From an uncultured Pelagibacteraceae bacterium (lineage in GTDB: Bacteria; Pseudomonadota; Alphaproteobacteria; Pelagibacterales; Pelagibacteraceae), in assembly GCA_902588625.1 (NCBI GenBank), contig CACIPU010000003.1, forward strand, positions 1 through 64,000: 64,000 nucleotides of DNA, given 5' to 3'. How positions within the stretch are numbered: the stretch's first letter is position 1; each line of letters opens with the position of its first letter. A program made the position numbers and the translations under genes. The notes beneath the pieces were generated by a model. It was not told the DNA's origin. It made no database searches and worked only from the letters and a program-made list of their open reading frames with translations. This document shows positions 31,001 through 40,610 of this stretch, piece by piece.

Positions 31001-31427
31001 AGAGTTTCCCAAAAAAAGAATCTATAGATCCAGTTAATAAAATTAATCCCTCACTATTTGTTATAATATCGTCAATCTTACAATGAGGATGTTCATTATC
31101 TTTTATTTCTAAATATGATTTTGAAGAAAGCTTAATTAAATTTTTATAACCAATTAAATTTTTAGCAATTAAAGGAATTTTTCCAGTATTGTTTCCATTT
31201 ATAATATTAATTTGGGTTCCTATAATTGGCTGTGTTTTTGATTTTGCAAGAAGTTCCGAAAATTCTAAAGCTCCACATAAATTGTTAGAATCGCTTAGAC
31301 CAACTGCTTTGATTTTGTTGTCTTTACAATATTTTGCTAAATCAGAAGTCCTTAACGCTCCTTCGCAAATTGAATATTGAGTATGAACTTTAATATGATT
31401 AAATTCTTTATTATTAACTCCATTCAT
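28005..31427 (-). CDS. dnaE: DNA polymerase III subunit alpha
   Basis: PHP domain [78 protein letters not shown]. Confidence 0.97.
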   Translation of the reverse strand: [1140 protein letters not shown]

Positions 31428-32101
31428 TCTTTAATTATATTACCATCTAATATATTTAACTTATAGTCTGCTTTACTGGATAAATCTCTATTATGAGTTG
31501 CATATAAAATTGCTCTATTTTGTGATTTAAGTTTTAAAAAAAGTGAAAAAATTTCACCCGCAGTTTTTCTGTCAAGACTCCCTGTGGGTTCATCAGCCAA
31601 AATTAACTTAGGTTCGGTAATTATTGCTCTTGCAACTGCTACTCTTTGTTGTTCTCCTCCTGAAAGTTCATTTGGAAAGTGATCGATTCGACTTGATAGA
31701 TTTACTGATGACAAAGTTTTTTTGGCTTTTGTTAATGATTCTTGCAATGAAACTCCTGTATTAAGAAGAGGCATCATAACATTTTCAAGTGCTGTAAAAT
31801 CAGTAAGTAAATTATTTTGTTGATAAACAATTGAAATACCTTTTTTTCTTACTTTATCTTTTTCTGCATCTGAAGATCGTGAAATATTCTTTCTATCAAA
31901 AAATACTTCACCCGATGTTGGTTGATCTAATAACGCTATTATGTGTAATAATGTTGATTTTCCTGATCCGGAAGGTCCGTTTAACGATACTAGTTCACCT
32001 TTATTAATTTTTAAATCAACACTTTTTAATACAGAAATTTTTTTTTTATTTAAGAAAAATTTTTTTGATATTTTTGATAATTTTATTATTTCCCTATTCA
32101 T
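31424..32101 (-). CDS. lolD: Lipoprotein-releasing ABC transporter ATP-binding protein LolD
   Basis: SLNGPSGSGKSTLLHIIALLDQPTSGEV, LSGGEQQRVAVARAIITEPKLILADEPTGSLD. Confidence 0.93.
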   Translation of the reverse strand: MNREIIKLSKISKKFFLNKKKISVLKSVDLKINKGELVSLNGPSGSGKSTLLHIIALLDQPTSGEVFFDRKNISRSSDAEKDKVRKKGISIVYQQNNLLTDFTALENVMMPLLNTGVSLQESLTKAKKTLSSVNLSSRIDHFPNELSGGEQQRVAVARAIITEPKLILADEPTGSLDRKTAGEIFSLFLKLKSQNRAILYATHNRDLSSKADYKLNILDGNIIKE

Positions 32102-33329
32102 ATTTTAAAGCTTTGATTGGATCTAATTTAGCTGCAGATATTGATGGAAAGATTGTCGCAAAAAAAGTAATTAGTAATGAAAAAAAAGAAACAAAAACTA
32201 TATATTTTAGATTAATTTCAGATGGCATTTGACTTAAAAAATATATTTCCTCAGGAAATAGCCTAACATTAAATAACGAAGTAATTAATACTCTGATTTC
32301 TTCTATATAATATGAAAAAAGCACTCCTATGATAACGCCAGTGATTGTTGCTAACAGCCCTATTGTGAAACCAACTAAAAAAAATATTTTACTTATTGAT
32401 TTTTTGCTCACACCTAAAGTTCTTAAAATAGCTATTTCTTTAGTCTTGTTTTTTACTAAAATTGTTAATCCTGAAATTATATTAAATGCCGCTACTATAA
32501 TAATTAAAGTTAAAATAATAAACATAACATTTCTCTCTACTTTTAATGCACCAAAGAATGATTTATTTAAATCAGCCCATGAATAAACATACTGTTCATT
32601 GAATATTTCTTGAATTTTCTCTTTAATGAGTTCTGCGGTATCAGGATTTTTTAAAAAAATTTCCAAGCCAATATCCATACCAGATAACTCAAATAAAGAA
32701 TTTGCATTATCAAAGTGCATAAAAATAACGTTTTGGTCAAATTCTGCAAGTCCTGTACTAAATACTGATGTAACTCTAAATTTTTCTTGAAGAGGTAAAT
32801 TTCCAAATGGTGTTTGTAAGTTTGAAGTTGACATTACAGATATTTCATCCCCTACTACCAAATCTAAAGAAATTGCTAAGTCTTTTCCTATAGAGACTGT
32901 ATTTTTCTTAAACAGTTCTAAAGATCCGTCTATAATACCATTTCTAATCAAATCTATTTTATGAATATCATTTTTTTGGTATGCCCTAACTAATATACCC
33001 ATTGTATTTTCTTTATTAATCAATATACCTTGGCCACTAAATGTTAATGACGCTCTTTCTATTAAGTTGTTAAGATTACCAAGTTTTTTAATATTCTTTA
33101 CATCGATTGCCTGTGAATAGGGTTTGACAATAATATGAGGATTAAAACCTAAAATTTTATTAATTAGTTCAGTTCTAAAACCATTCATAACTGACATAAC
33201 TATTATTAAAATAGCTACGCCAAGTGTGATTCCCATGAATGAGAAAATAGAAATAACTTTTAAAAAACCCTCTTTCCGCTTAGGTTTTAAATATCTAAAT
33301 GCTACTATTCTTTCTAATTTTGAAATCAA
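32094..33329 (-). CDS. lolC: Lipoprotein-releasing ABC transporter permease LolC/E
   Basis: RIVAFRYLKPKRKEGFLKVISIFSFMGITLGVAILIIVMSVMNGFR; FtsX-like C-terminus; paired with lolD. Confidence 0.93.
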   Translation of the reverse strand: MISKLERIVAFRYLKPKRKEGFLKVISIFSFMGITLGVAILIIVMSVMNGFRTELINKILGFNPHIIVKPYSQAIDVKNIKKLGNLNNLIERASLTFSGQGILINKENTMGILVRAYQKNDIHKIDLIRNGIIDGSLELFKKNTVSIGKDLAISLDLVVGDEISVMSTSNLQTPFGNLPLQEKFRVTSVFSTGLAEFDQNVIFMHFDNANSLFELSGMDIGLEIFLKNPDTAELIKEKIQEIFNEQYVYSWADLNKSFFGALKVERNVMFIILTLIIIVAAFNIISGLTILVKNKTKEIAILRTLGVSKKSISKIFFLVGFTIGLLATITGVIIGVLFSYYIEEIRVLITSLFNVRLFPEEIYFLSQMPSEINLKYIVFVSFFSLLITFFATIFPSISAAKLDPIKALKYE

Positions 33330-34654
33330 TTTGAATTTATCTTTTTATTTAATTTATTTTTAATTTCTTCAATAGTCAAAATGTCAGTTTTCCCGTTTAT
33401 TTCCTTGAATTCAAATTGATTTTCTCCAGATTTTGACCCTATAATAATTTGATAAGGTATTCCGATTAAATCAAATTTTTTAAACTTTGCAGATAAATGA
33501 TCCTCTGTATCGTCAAAAAGTACGTCAATATTACTATTTTTTAAAAAATCATATATTTTTTTTGATTTTTCAAAATTTAAATCATCTTTTTTTTGCAAAC
33601 TTGGAATAATAACAACGTCAAAAGGTGAAATAGACTCAGGCCACTTCATAATGTTGTTATTAAACTTGGCCTCTATTACAGCCCCGACTAATCTTGAAAC
33701 TCCAATTCCATATGAACCCATTTTGACATAAACCTTTTTACCATCTTTTAAATCAACTGAACATTTTAATGGTTTTGAATACTTGTCACCAAAATAAAAA
33801 ATATGTCCTACTTCAATTCCTTTTGTTGTTAGCTGATTATTTTTATTTACTTTACTCGTAAAATCTTCTTTTTTAAATTTATCATCTGTAACTGCATAAA
33901 AATTATCATATTTTCTTCTTAGGTTATTTATTGAAGGTTGATTATTTTGGTGTTCATTAATATCAATATCAAAAATTCTTTTATCGGCGTAAATTTTACT
34001 TTCACCGGTATCAGCTAATATTATAAATTCATGAGATAAATCTCCTCCTATTGGTCCTGTATCAGCAGACATAGGTATAGCTGTAAGACCCAATCTTTTA
34101 AAAGTATTAAGATAAGCAAAAAACATTTTATTATAAGACTCTTTTGCCTTGTCATCATCTAAATCGAAAGAATAAGCATCCTTCATAAAAAATTCTTTAC
34201 ATCGCATTACACCAAATCTTGGTCTAAGTTCATCGCGGAATTTCCATTGAATGTGGTATAATATTTGAGGTAATGATTTATATGATTTAACGCTGGATCT
34301 AAAAATTTCTGTAATTAGTTCTTCATTTGTAGGACCATATAATAAATCTTTTCCTTGTCTATCTTTTATTCTTAACATCTCTTCACCATAATCATCATAT
34401 CTTCCACTTTCTTTCCATATTTCAGCAGATTGTATTGTTGGCATTAACAACTCTTGTGCACCAATTTTATTTTGTTCTTCTCTAACAATTTTTTCAATTT
34501 TTTTCATAATTTTAAAACCTATAGGTAGCCAAGAATAAATACCTGTGGAAGATTGTTTTATCATTCCAGTTTTTAACATAAGTTGATGAGATTTAATTTT
34601 AGCTTCAGATGGATTTTCTTTTAAAAGAGGAATGAATAGTTTTGATAAATACAT
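33326..34654 (-). CDS. proS: Prolyl-tRNA synthetase, short form apparently lacking the full INS editing domain
   Basis: HQLMLKTGMIKQSSTGIYSWLPIGFKIMKKIEKIVREEQNKIGAQELLMP, YGPTNEELITEIFR, RFGVMRCKEFFMKDAYSF; only 442 aa. Confidence 0.95.
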   Translation of the reverse strand: MYLSKLFIPLLKENPSEAKIKSHQLMLKTGMIKQSSTGIYSWLPIGFKIMKKIEKIVREEQNKIGAQELLMPTIQSAEIWKESGRYDDYGEEMLRIKDRQGKDLLYGPTNEELITEIFRSSVKSYKSLPQILYHIQWKFRDELRPRFGVMRCKEFFMKDAYSFDLDDDKAKESYNKMFFAYLNTFKRLGLTAIPMSADTGPIGGDLSHEFIILADTGESKIYADKRIFDIDINEHQNNQPSINNLRRKYDNFYAVTDDKFKKEDFTSKVNKNNQLTTKGIEVGHIFYFGDKYSKPLKCSVDLKDGKKVYVKMGSYGIGVSRLVGAVIEAKFNNNIMKWPESISPFDVVIIPSLQKKDDLNFEKSKKIYDFLKNSNIDVLFDDTEDHLSAKFKKFDLIGIPYQIIIGSKSGENQFEFKEINGKTDILTIEEIKNKLNKKINSN

Positions 34655-34657
34655 ATT

Positions 34658-36322
34658 TTATATTCTGACTAAATTTACGTTTGTATAAGGTCTCTTTCCA
34701 GTCTTTTCTTTAACTGTTTTTCTACAATCGATCCTCAAGGTTTCTATTAGACTTTTTTCTTGTTTTGAGTTTTGTAGAGAAAATGTTTTGCATATTTTTC
34801 TTATTTTTTCATTTAAAATAAAAACAAAATCACTATTTTCTCCGTTACTAGGTATTCCTTTAAACGAAATAATAGGATTTTTTACTAAAGACCCAGTTTT
34901 ATTAATTAAAAGTGTTATTTCTAAAAAACCATTGAAAGATATATTAATTCTCTCTTTAATAGAGTGTGAGTCTTCACCTACACTCAATTTACCATCTACA
35001 TACATTCTTCCTACTGGAGCTTTATCAATTATTTTTGGTTTTTCGCCAGGATAAAGTTGAACAATATCACCATTTTCAATTTTTACAGGGTAAGGTACCT
35101 GCATTTCTTTTGCAAAATTTATATGTTCTATCATATGTCTATGTTCGCCATGAACGGGAATGATTGATTTTGGTTTCACCCATTTATACATATCTTTTAA
35201 ATCTTCTCTATTGGGATGTCCTGAGACATGAACAAATTCATTGTCTTCTGATACTACATCAATACTATTTTTAACTAACTGATTATGAAGTTTAAATAAT
35301 TTTTTTTCGTTACCAGGAATAATTTTTGATGAAAATATAACTGTATCTTTAGGTTCGATAAATACATCGGGATGAATATAATTTGCTATCCTCATCATTG
35401 CCCCATTTGGTTCTCCTTGACTACCTGTACACAAATATAAAATTTTCTTTTTTTCTATATTTTTTGCATCACGTGTGTCCAAAGGTTCGATTAAATCACT
35501 TAAATAACCACATTGGCGCGCTGCTTTATATATTCTGTGCATAGACCTTCCAACGAGAGAGATATGTCTCCCCAATTTTTTAGCACAATAAAAAATGCTT
35601 TCCATGCGTGCTACATTTGATGCAAAAGAAGTAACTATAATTCTGTTTGTTCTATTTTCCATTATTTTTAATAAACTTTCTCTTACATCAGACTCTGATC
35701 CAGCTCTACCTGGACTAAAAACATTTGTTGAATCACATATCATAGCTAATATTCCTTGTTCACCAATTTTTTTGAGTTTTTCTTCATTAATTTTTTCTCC
35801 AATTAGGGGGTTTGGATCTATCTTCCAGTCTCCTGTATGTAAAACTAATCCTGAAGGTGTTTTAATACTAAGACCGTTTGGTTCTAGAATGGAATGTGTA
35901 AGTGTAACAAATTCAATTTCAAATGGCCCAAGTGAAATGTTTCCATTTAACTTAACTATTTTCAATTTATTTCCTAAGTCAATTTTTTTTTCTCTAAATT
36001 TTTCTTTTATTAAAATGCTAGTAAATGGTGTAGCATAAATATCGCAAAGCAATTTGGGCCATATATGTGCAATAGCACCGATATGATCTTCATGGGCATG
36101 AGTCAAAACGAGGCCAAGTAAATCATTCTTTTTATCAACTATGAAACCAGGATCGGGATAAATTAAATCTATTCCTGGTATAGTATCATCTGCAAATGTA
36201 ACTCCTATATCAACTATAATCCATTTTCTATTCCCTGGATTACCATAAGCAAATAAATTCATATTCATGCCTATTTCTCCTGATCCACCAAGTGGACAAA
36301 AAATAAATTCTTCTTTTTTCAT
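34658..36322 (-). CDS. rnj: Ribonuclease J
   Basis: PLGGSGEIGMNMNLFAYG, LTHAHEDHIGAI, HTGDWKIDPNPL, CDSTNVFSPGRAGSE, TGSQGEPNGAMMRIA. Confidence 0.95.
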   Translation of the reverse strand: MKKEEFIFCPLGGSGEIGMNMNLFAYGNPGNRKWIIVDIGVTFADDTIPGIDLIYPDPGFIVDKKNDLLGLVLTHAHEDHIGAIAHIWPKLLCDIYATPFTSILIKEKFREKKIDLGNKLKIVKLNGNISLGPFEIEFVTLTHSILEPNGLSIKTPSGLVLHTGDWKIDPNPLIGEKINEEKLKKIGEQGILAMICDSTNVFSPGRAGSESDVRESLLKIMENRTNRIIVTSFASNVARMESIFYCAKKLGRHISLVGRSMHRIYKAARQCGYLSDLIEPLDTRDAKNIEKKKILYLCTGSQGEPNGAMMRIANYIHPDVFIEPKDTVIFSSKIIPGNEKKLFKLHNQLVKNSIDVVSEDNEFVHVSGHPNREDLKDMYKWVKPKSIIPVHGEHRHMIEHINFAKEMQVPYPVKIENGDIVQLYPGEKPKIIDKAPVGRMYVDGKLSVGEDSHSIKERINISFNGFLEITLLINKTGSLVKNPIISFKGIPSNGENSDFVFILNEKIRKICKTFSLQNSKQEKSLIETLRIDCRKTVKEKTGKRPYTNVNLVRI

Positions 36323-37099
36323 CTACATTAAATAATTTTTATTTTTTCTAAAAATTTCAATTATTCCTTTAATTGTTATATTCTTGTCTACCTTAAAATT
36401 CTTATTAATAGAAGACCTAAATAAATCAGCATACCCACCAGTAAAAATTATTTTATATTTTTTTTTAGTCTCGTTTTCTATTTTTAAAATAATATTATTT
36501 ATTAAACCAGAATATCCCCAGAAAAAACCTGAGCGTAAGGCTTCAATAGTATTTTTTCCTATGACTTTTTTTTGTTTTTTCATTAAAAAAGTAGGTATTT
36601 GATCAGCAGAGTCGACTAAGCCTTTTAGCGAAACATTTATTCCTGGCGCAATTATACCACCAGTATAAATACCATTTTTAGTTACTACATCAAATGTGGT
36701 AGCTGTACCAAAGTCTAAAACTATACAATTAGATTTAAATATTTTATGAGCAGCAACGGCATTAGCTATTCTATCAGATCCTACTTGTTTTTTATTCTTG
36801 ATATTTATCTTGATTATTTTTTTAATATTTTTTTTTTTAATTTCAATCAAATTGACTTTATAAAATGTTCTTAAAAACTTTTTTAATTTTAATTCATATT
36901 TAGGTACAACACTTGAGAACAAAGCATTTTTGTTTAATTTATTTTTCTTTATAATTTTGGATAAATTTTTCTTTAAAAATTTTTGTGATAATATATGTGC
37001 TGAATTGAAATAAACAAAATTTTTGATCTTAAAGTTTTTAAGATTTATTATACAAATTTTTGTATTTGTATTTCCTATATCTCCAATTAATATATTCAT
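36323..37099 (-). CDS. coaX: Type III pantothenate kinase
   Basis: ILIGDIGNTNTKICI, GSDRIANAVAAHKIF, VLDFGTATTFDVV, YTGGIIAPGINVSLKGL. Confidence 0.94.
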   Translation of the reverse strand: MNILIGDIGNTNTKICIINLKNFKIKNFVYFNSAHILSQKFLKKNLSKIIKKNKLNKNALFSSVVPKYELKLKKFLRTFYKVNLIEIKKKNIKKIIKINIKNKKQVGSDRIANAVAAHKIFKSNCIVLDFGTATTFDVVTKNGIYTGGIIAPGINVSLKGLVDSADQIPTFLMKKQKKVIGKNTIEALRSGFFWGYSGLINNIILKIENETKKKYKIIFTGGYADLFRSSINKNFKVDKNITIKGIIEIFRKNKNYLM

Positions 37100-37102
37100 T
37101 TG

Positions 37103-37696
37103 TTAATCTAAGGATCCTCCATCTATCATAGCAGTTATATCTTTAGTATCTAAAAAACTTAAAGAACTTAAATTATAAAAAAATTTACTATATCTTGCAT
37201 ATAATATAAAAATTAATTCTTTATTATTAACTCTTTTTTTTGTTTCTAAAAGAATATTTGTAGCTTTATATTTATTTGTAATATTAGGACTTGAAATAAC
37301 ATTTATTCCTACTCCTACAATTAAAAATTTTTTCTTATTTAAAGTGATTACTTCTTGTAGAATTCCACAAACTTTTTTTCCATTAAGTAAAATATCGTTT
37401 GGTCTTTTAAATGAAATCTTTTTATTTATACAAAATTCTTTAATTACACTAGAAACTATTGCTGAATTAATTAAGTAAAACTCATTAGATTTTGGATAAT
37501 TTTTTTTTAGTGGAAAAAAAATTGAAACAAATAAATTGCCTATATCTGATATCCATTTTTTTCCATGGGTACCTCTGCCTTTGTTTTGAGATTCAGCGTA
37601 AATAAATCCATTTATTCCTTTTTTCTTTTTTATCAAATCTATAGCCACATCATTTGTGCTAGTTACTCTTTTAAATTTAAATATTTTAAATTTCAT
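37103..37696 (-). CDS. birA: Biotin--[acetyl-CoA-carboxylase] ligase
   Basis: STNDVAIDLIKKKKGINGFIYAESQNKGRGTHGKKWIS, KRPNDILLNGKKVCGILQE; no N-terminal HTH. Confidence 0.93.
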   Translation of the reverse strand: MKFKIFKFKRVTSTNDVAIDLIKKKKGINGFIYAESQNKGRGTHGKKWISDIGNLFVSIFFPLKKNYPKSNEFYLINSAIVSSVIKEFCINKKISFKRPNDILLNGKKVCGILQEVITLNKKKFLIVGVGINVISSPNITNKYKATNILLETKKRVNNKELIFILYARYSKFFYNLSSLSFLDTKDITAMIDGGSLD

Positions 37697-39111
37697 TAAT
37701 AAATTTGTATAGATGCAATAATATCAATTAATATTGAAGGATAAATAAAATATAATAAGATAGATATTGTAGAAATAATCAATGAAGCTCTAAGCCCCCA
37801 ATCATAAATTTGGTCAAAAGGTTTTTTTGCTTTATCAAAGTAAATAATTTTTATAATTCTTAAATAGTAAAAAGCTGAAATTACTGTTGTTAACAAACCA
37901 ATTATTGCTAATGCATACATTTCTACTTTTATTACACTCATGAAAATATAAAACTTTGCAAAAAAACCAGCTAGCGGAGGAATCCCAGCAAGTGAGAAGA
38001 AAATTACTAGAAACGAAACAGATAACAATGGTTGATTTTTTGATAATCCTGACAAGTCATTAATATTTTCGTAATAATTATTTTCTATTCTCATCATAAA
38101 AATACAAGCGAAAGCTCCTAGATTCATTACCAAATATATAATTAAATAAATTATTGAACTCTGAATTCCTTCAATTGTTCCTGTTGCGACTCCAGCTAAA
38201 GCATATCCCATGTGCCCGATCGAACTATATGCCATAAGCCTTTTAATATTATTTTGTCCTATAGCAGCTACAGCACCTAAAATCATAGAAGCTATTGATA
38301 AAAAAACTACTATTGTTTGCCAATGCTCTACTACATTTATAAAAGGAACGTACATAAATCTAATAAAAACAGTTAATGCTGCAACCTTTGGAACGATAGC
38401 AAAAAAACTTGTTACAGAAGTTGGGGACCCTTCATAAACATCAGGGGTCCACATATGAAAAGGTGCTGCTGATATCTTAAAAGCTAAACCAATTATTATA
38501 AAAACAATTCCAAAAATAGCTCCAAAATTTTTATCATTTAAATTATTTGAAATTATTTCAAAATTAGTTGATCCAGTAAAACCATAAATTAAAGAACATC
38601 CATAAAGCAATAAGCCAGTAGCTAGCGCACTTAAAATAAAGTATTTGAGTCCTGCTTCAGTAGATCTTTCGTTATTTCTCTTAAAAGACGCTAAAATATA
38701 TAAACATAGAGATTGTAGTTCTAAACCTAAATAAAAAAGTATCAAATCATAGGAGCTTATCATAATCAACATTCCTAAAACAGATGACAGCGTTATAACA
38801 AAATACTCTACTTTATCTATATTGTTAATTTTTATATATTCATTAGATGAAAATAAAACAAGTATACAAAATAACAAAGTGAGAATTTTCATAACTATAG
38901 ATAAATTATCAATAATATAATTTTCACTAAATATTTTAATTACTTCATTTGGTTGGTTCGCAACAAGCGCAAGAGTAAAAAATAAACTTGTTATGGTTAA
39001 AAACTTTATTGGCTTAAATTTACCTTTATAAAAGATGCCAATCATTAAAAGTAACGAAATAGAAAAAAATAAAAAGAGTTCAGGTAAAATATATAAAGCA
39101 ATATTCATCAA
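37696..39111 (-). CDS. nuoN: NADH-quinone oxidoreductase subunit N
   Basis: Proton-translocating TM protein; KISAAPFHMWTPDVYEGSPTSVTSFFA, AYSSIGHMGYAL; last gene of nuo order. Confidence 0.95.
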   Translation of the reverse strand: MMNIALYILPELFLFFSISLLLMIGIFYKGKFKPIKFLTITSLFFTLALVANQPNEVIKIFSENYIIDNLSIVMKILTLLFCILVLFSSNEYIKINNIDKVEYFVITLSSVLGMLIMISSYDLILFYLGLELQSLCLYILASFKRNNERSTEAGLKYFILSALATGLLLYGCSLIYGFTGSTNFEIISNNLNDKNFGAIFGIVFIIIGLAFKISAAPFHMWTPDVYEGSPTSVTSFFAIVPKVAALTVFIRFMYVPFINVVEHWQTIVVFLSIASMILGAVAAIGQNNIKRLMAYSSIGHMGYALAGVATGTIEGIQSSIIYLIIYLVMNLGAFACIFMMRIENNYYENINDLSGLSKNQPLLSVSFLVIFFSLAGIPPLAGFFAKFYIFMSVIKVEMYALAIIGLLTTVISAFYYLRIIKIIYFDKAKKPFDQIYDWGLRASLIISTISILLYFIYPSILIDIIASIQIY

Positions 39112-40610
39112 TTATTCCTTTGAGATAAAAATAGATTTAAATCAACTTGATAATTTTTAATTACGTTATCAATTGAAATATCAATAGTATTAAGTAATGG
39201 TTCGGGATAAAAACCAAAAAATAAAACCAAAAAGGCCAATAAATAAAGAATGTAAAATTCTGTTTTGTTTAAATCTTTTAACTTTTTTAATTCAGAATTT
39301 AAAATTTTTCCAAAAATAATTCTCTTATATAGCCATAACATATACGCAGCACCTAAAATAACTCCAAAGCTGGCAAAAAATGCTGTGATTATACTTTTTT
39401 GAAAAACTCCAACTAAAATTAAAAACTCACCTACAAAACCACTTGTACCAGGTAAACCAAGGGCACCAAGTGTAAAAATCATAAATACTAAGGAATATTT
39501 TGGCATAACGTTAACTAAGCCGCTATAAGAAGAAATAGCTCTTGATTGCATTCGATCATATAATACACCAACGCATAGGAAAAGAGCAGCGGAAATTAAA
39601 CCATGACTCAACATCTGAATTATACTTCCTTCCATACCTTGTTTTGTTAAAGAGAATATTCCAATTGAAACAAACCCCATATGAGCAACCGAAGAGTAAG
39701 CAATTAATTTTTTCATATCCTCTTGCATTAATGCTACTAACGAAGTGTAAATTATGGCTATTACACTTAATGAAAAAATAAATGGTGTAAAATAATCTGA
39801 TGCAACAGGAAATAATCCTAATGAAAATCTAATGAAACCATATCCAGCCATTTTTAAAAGTATAGCAGCCAAAATTACTGATCCAGTTGTTGGAGCTTCA
39901 ACATGAGCATCTGGAAGCCAAGTATGAACTGGCCACATTGGCATTTTAACAGCAAAAGAGCTAAAAAAAGCTAGCCATAATAAATATTGGTATTTTTCGG
40001 GAATAGTCAGATTTAATAGTTTTATAACATCGGTGCTTCCAGTAATCCAATATATAGAAATAATTGCAACTAACATTAAAACAGAACCTAACAAAGTGAA
40101 TAAAAAAAATTTAAATGCCGAATAAACTCTTCTTGAGCCTCCCCAAATACCAATTATTAAAAACATCGGTATAAGCCCTCCCTCAAAAAAAAGATAAAAA
40201 ATAACAAGATCCAAAGAACAAAAAACACCAAGCATCAAGGTTTCTAGTACAAGAATAGCAATAAGAAATTCTTTAATTTTATGCTTAATGCTACTAATTC
40301 CAGAAAATATACATATAGGAGTTATAAAAGTTGTAAGTATAATAAATAATATTGAAATTCCATCTATACCTAATTGAAAATTTATAAAACCATTAATCCA
40401 TATTTTGTTTTCTATAAACTGGAAATCAGAAATTGTTTTATCAAAAGAAAACCACAGAAAAAGTGATAGCAAAAAATTTACTATTGATGAGAATATCGCT
40501 ACATATTTAGAATTTTTTTCAATATTTTTTTCACTTCCTTGTGTAATTAAAATAAAGATAGCACCAATCGCAGGTATAGATATAATAGCTGAAAGAATAG
40601 GAAAATTCAT
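39108..40610 (-). CDS. nuoM: NADH-quinone oxidoreductase subunit M
   Basis: FFEGGLIPMFLIIGIWGG, VKMPMWPVHTWLPDAHVEAPTTGSVILAAILLKMAGYGFIRFS. Confidence 0.96.
   Translation of the reverse strand: MNFPILSAIISIPAIGAIFILITQGSEKNIEKNSKYVAIFSSIVNFLLSLFLWFSFDKTISDFQFIENKIWINGFINFQLGIDGISILFIILTTFITPICIFSGISSIKHKIKEFLIAILVLETLMLGVFCSLDLVIFYLFFEGGLIPMFLIIGIWGGSRRVYSAFKFFLFTLLGSVLMLVAIISIYWITGSTDVIKLLNLTIPEKYQYLLWLAFFSSFAVKMPMWPVHTWLPDAHVEAPTTGSVILAAILLKMAGYGFIRFSLGLFPVASDYFTPFIFSLSVIAIIYTSLVALMQEDMKKLIAYSSVAHMGFVSIGIFSLTKQGMEGSIIQMLSHGLISAALFLCVGVLYDRMQSRAISSYSGLVNVMPKYSLVFMIFTLGALGLPGTSGFVGEFLILVGVFQKSIITAFFASFGVILGAAYMLWLYKRIIFGKILNSELKKLKDLNKTEFYILYLLAFLVLFFGFYPEPLLNTIDISIDNVIKNYQVDLNLFLSQRNN

Noticed and set aside
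35595-36038. 147-aa plus-strand ORF
   Set aside because: Antisense to the conserved metallo-beta-lactamase region of RNase J.
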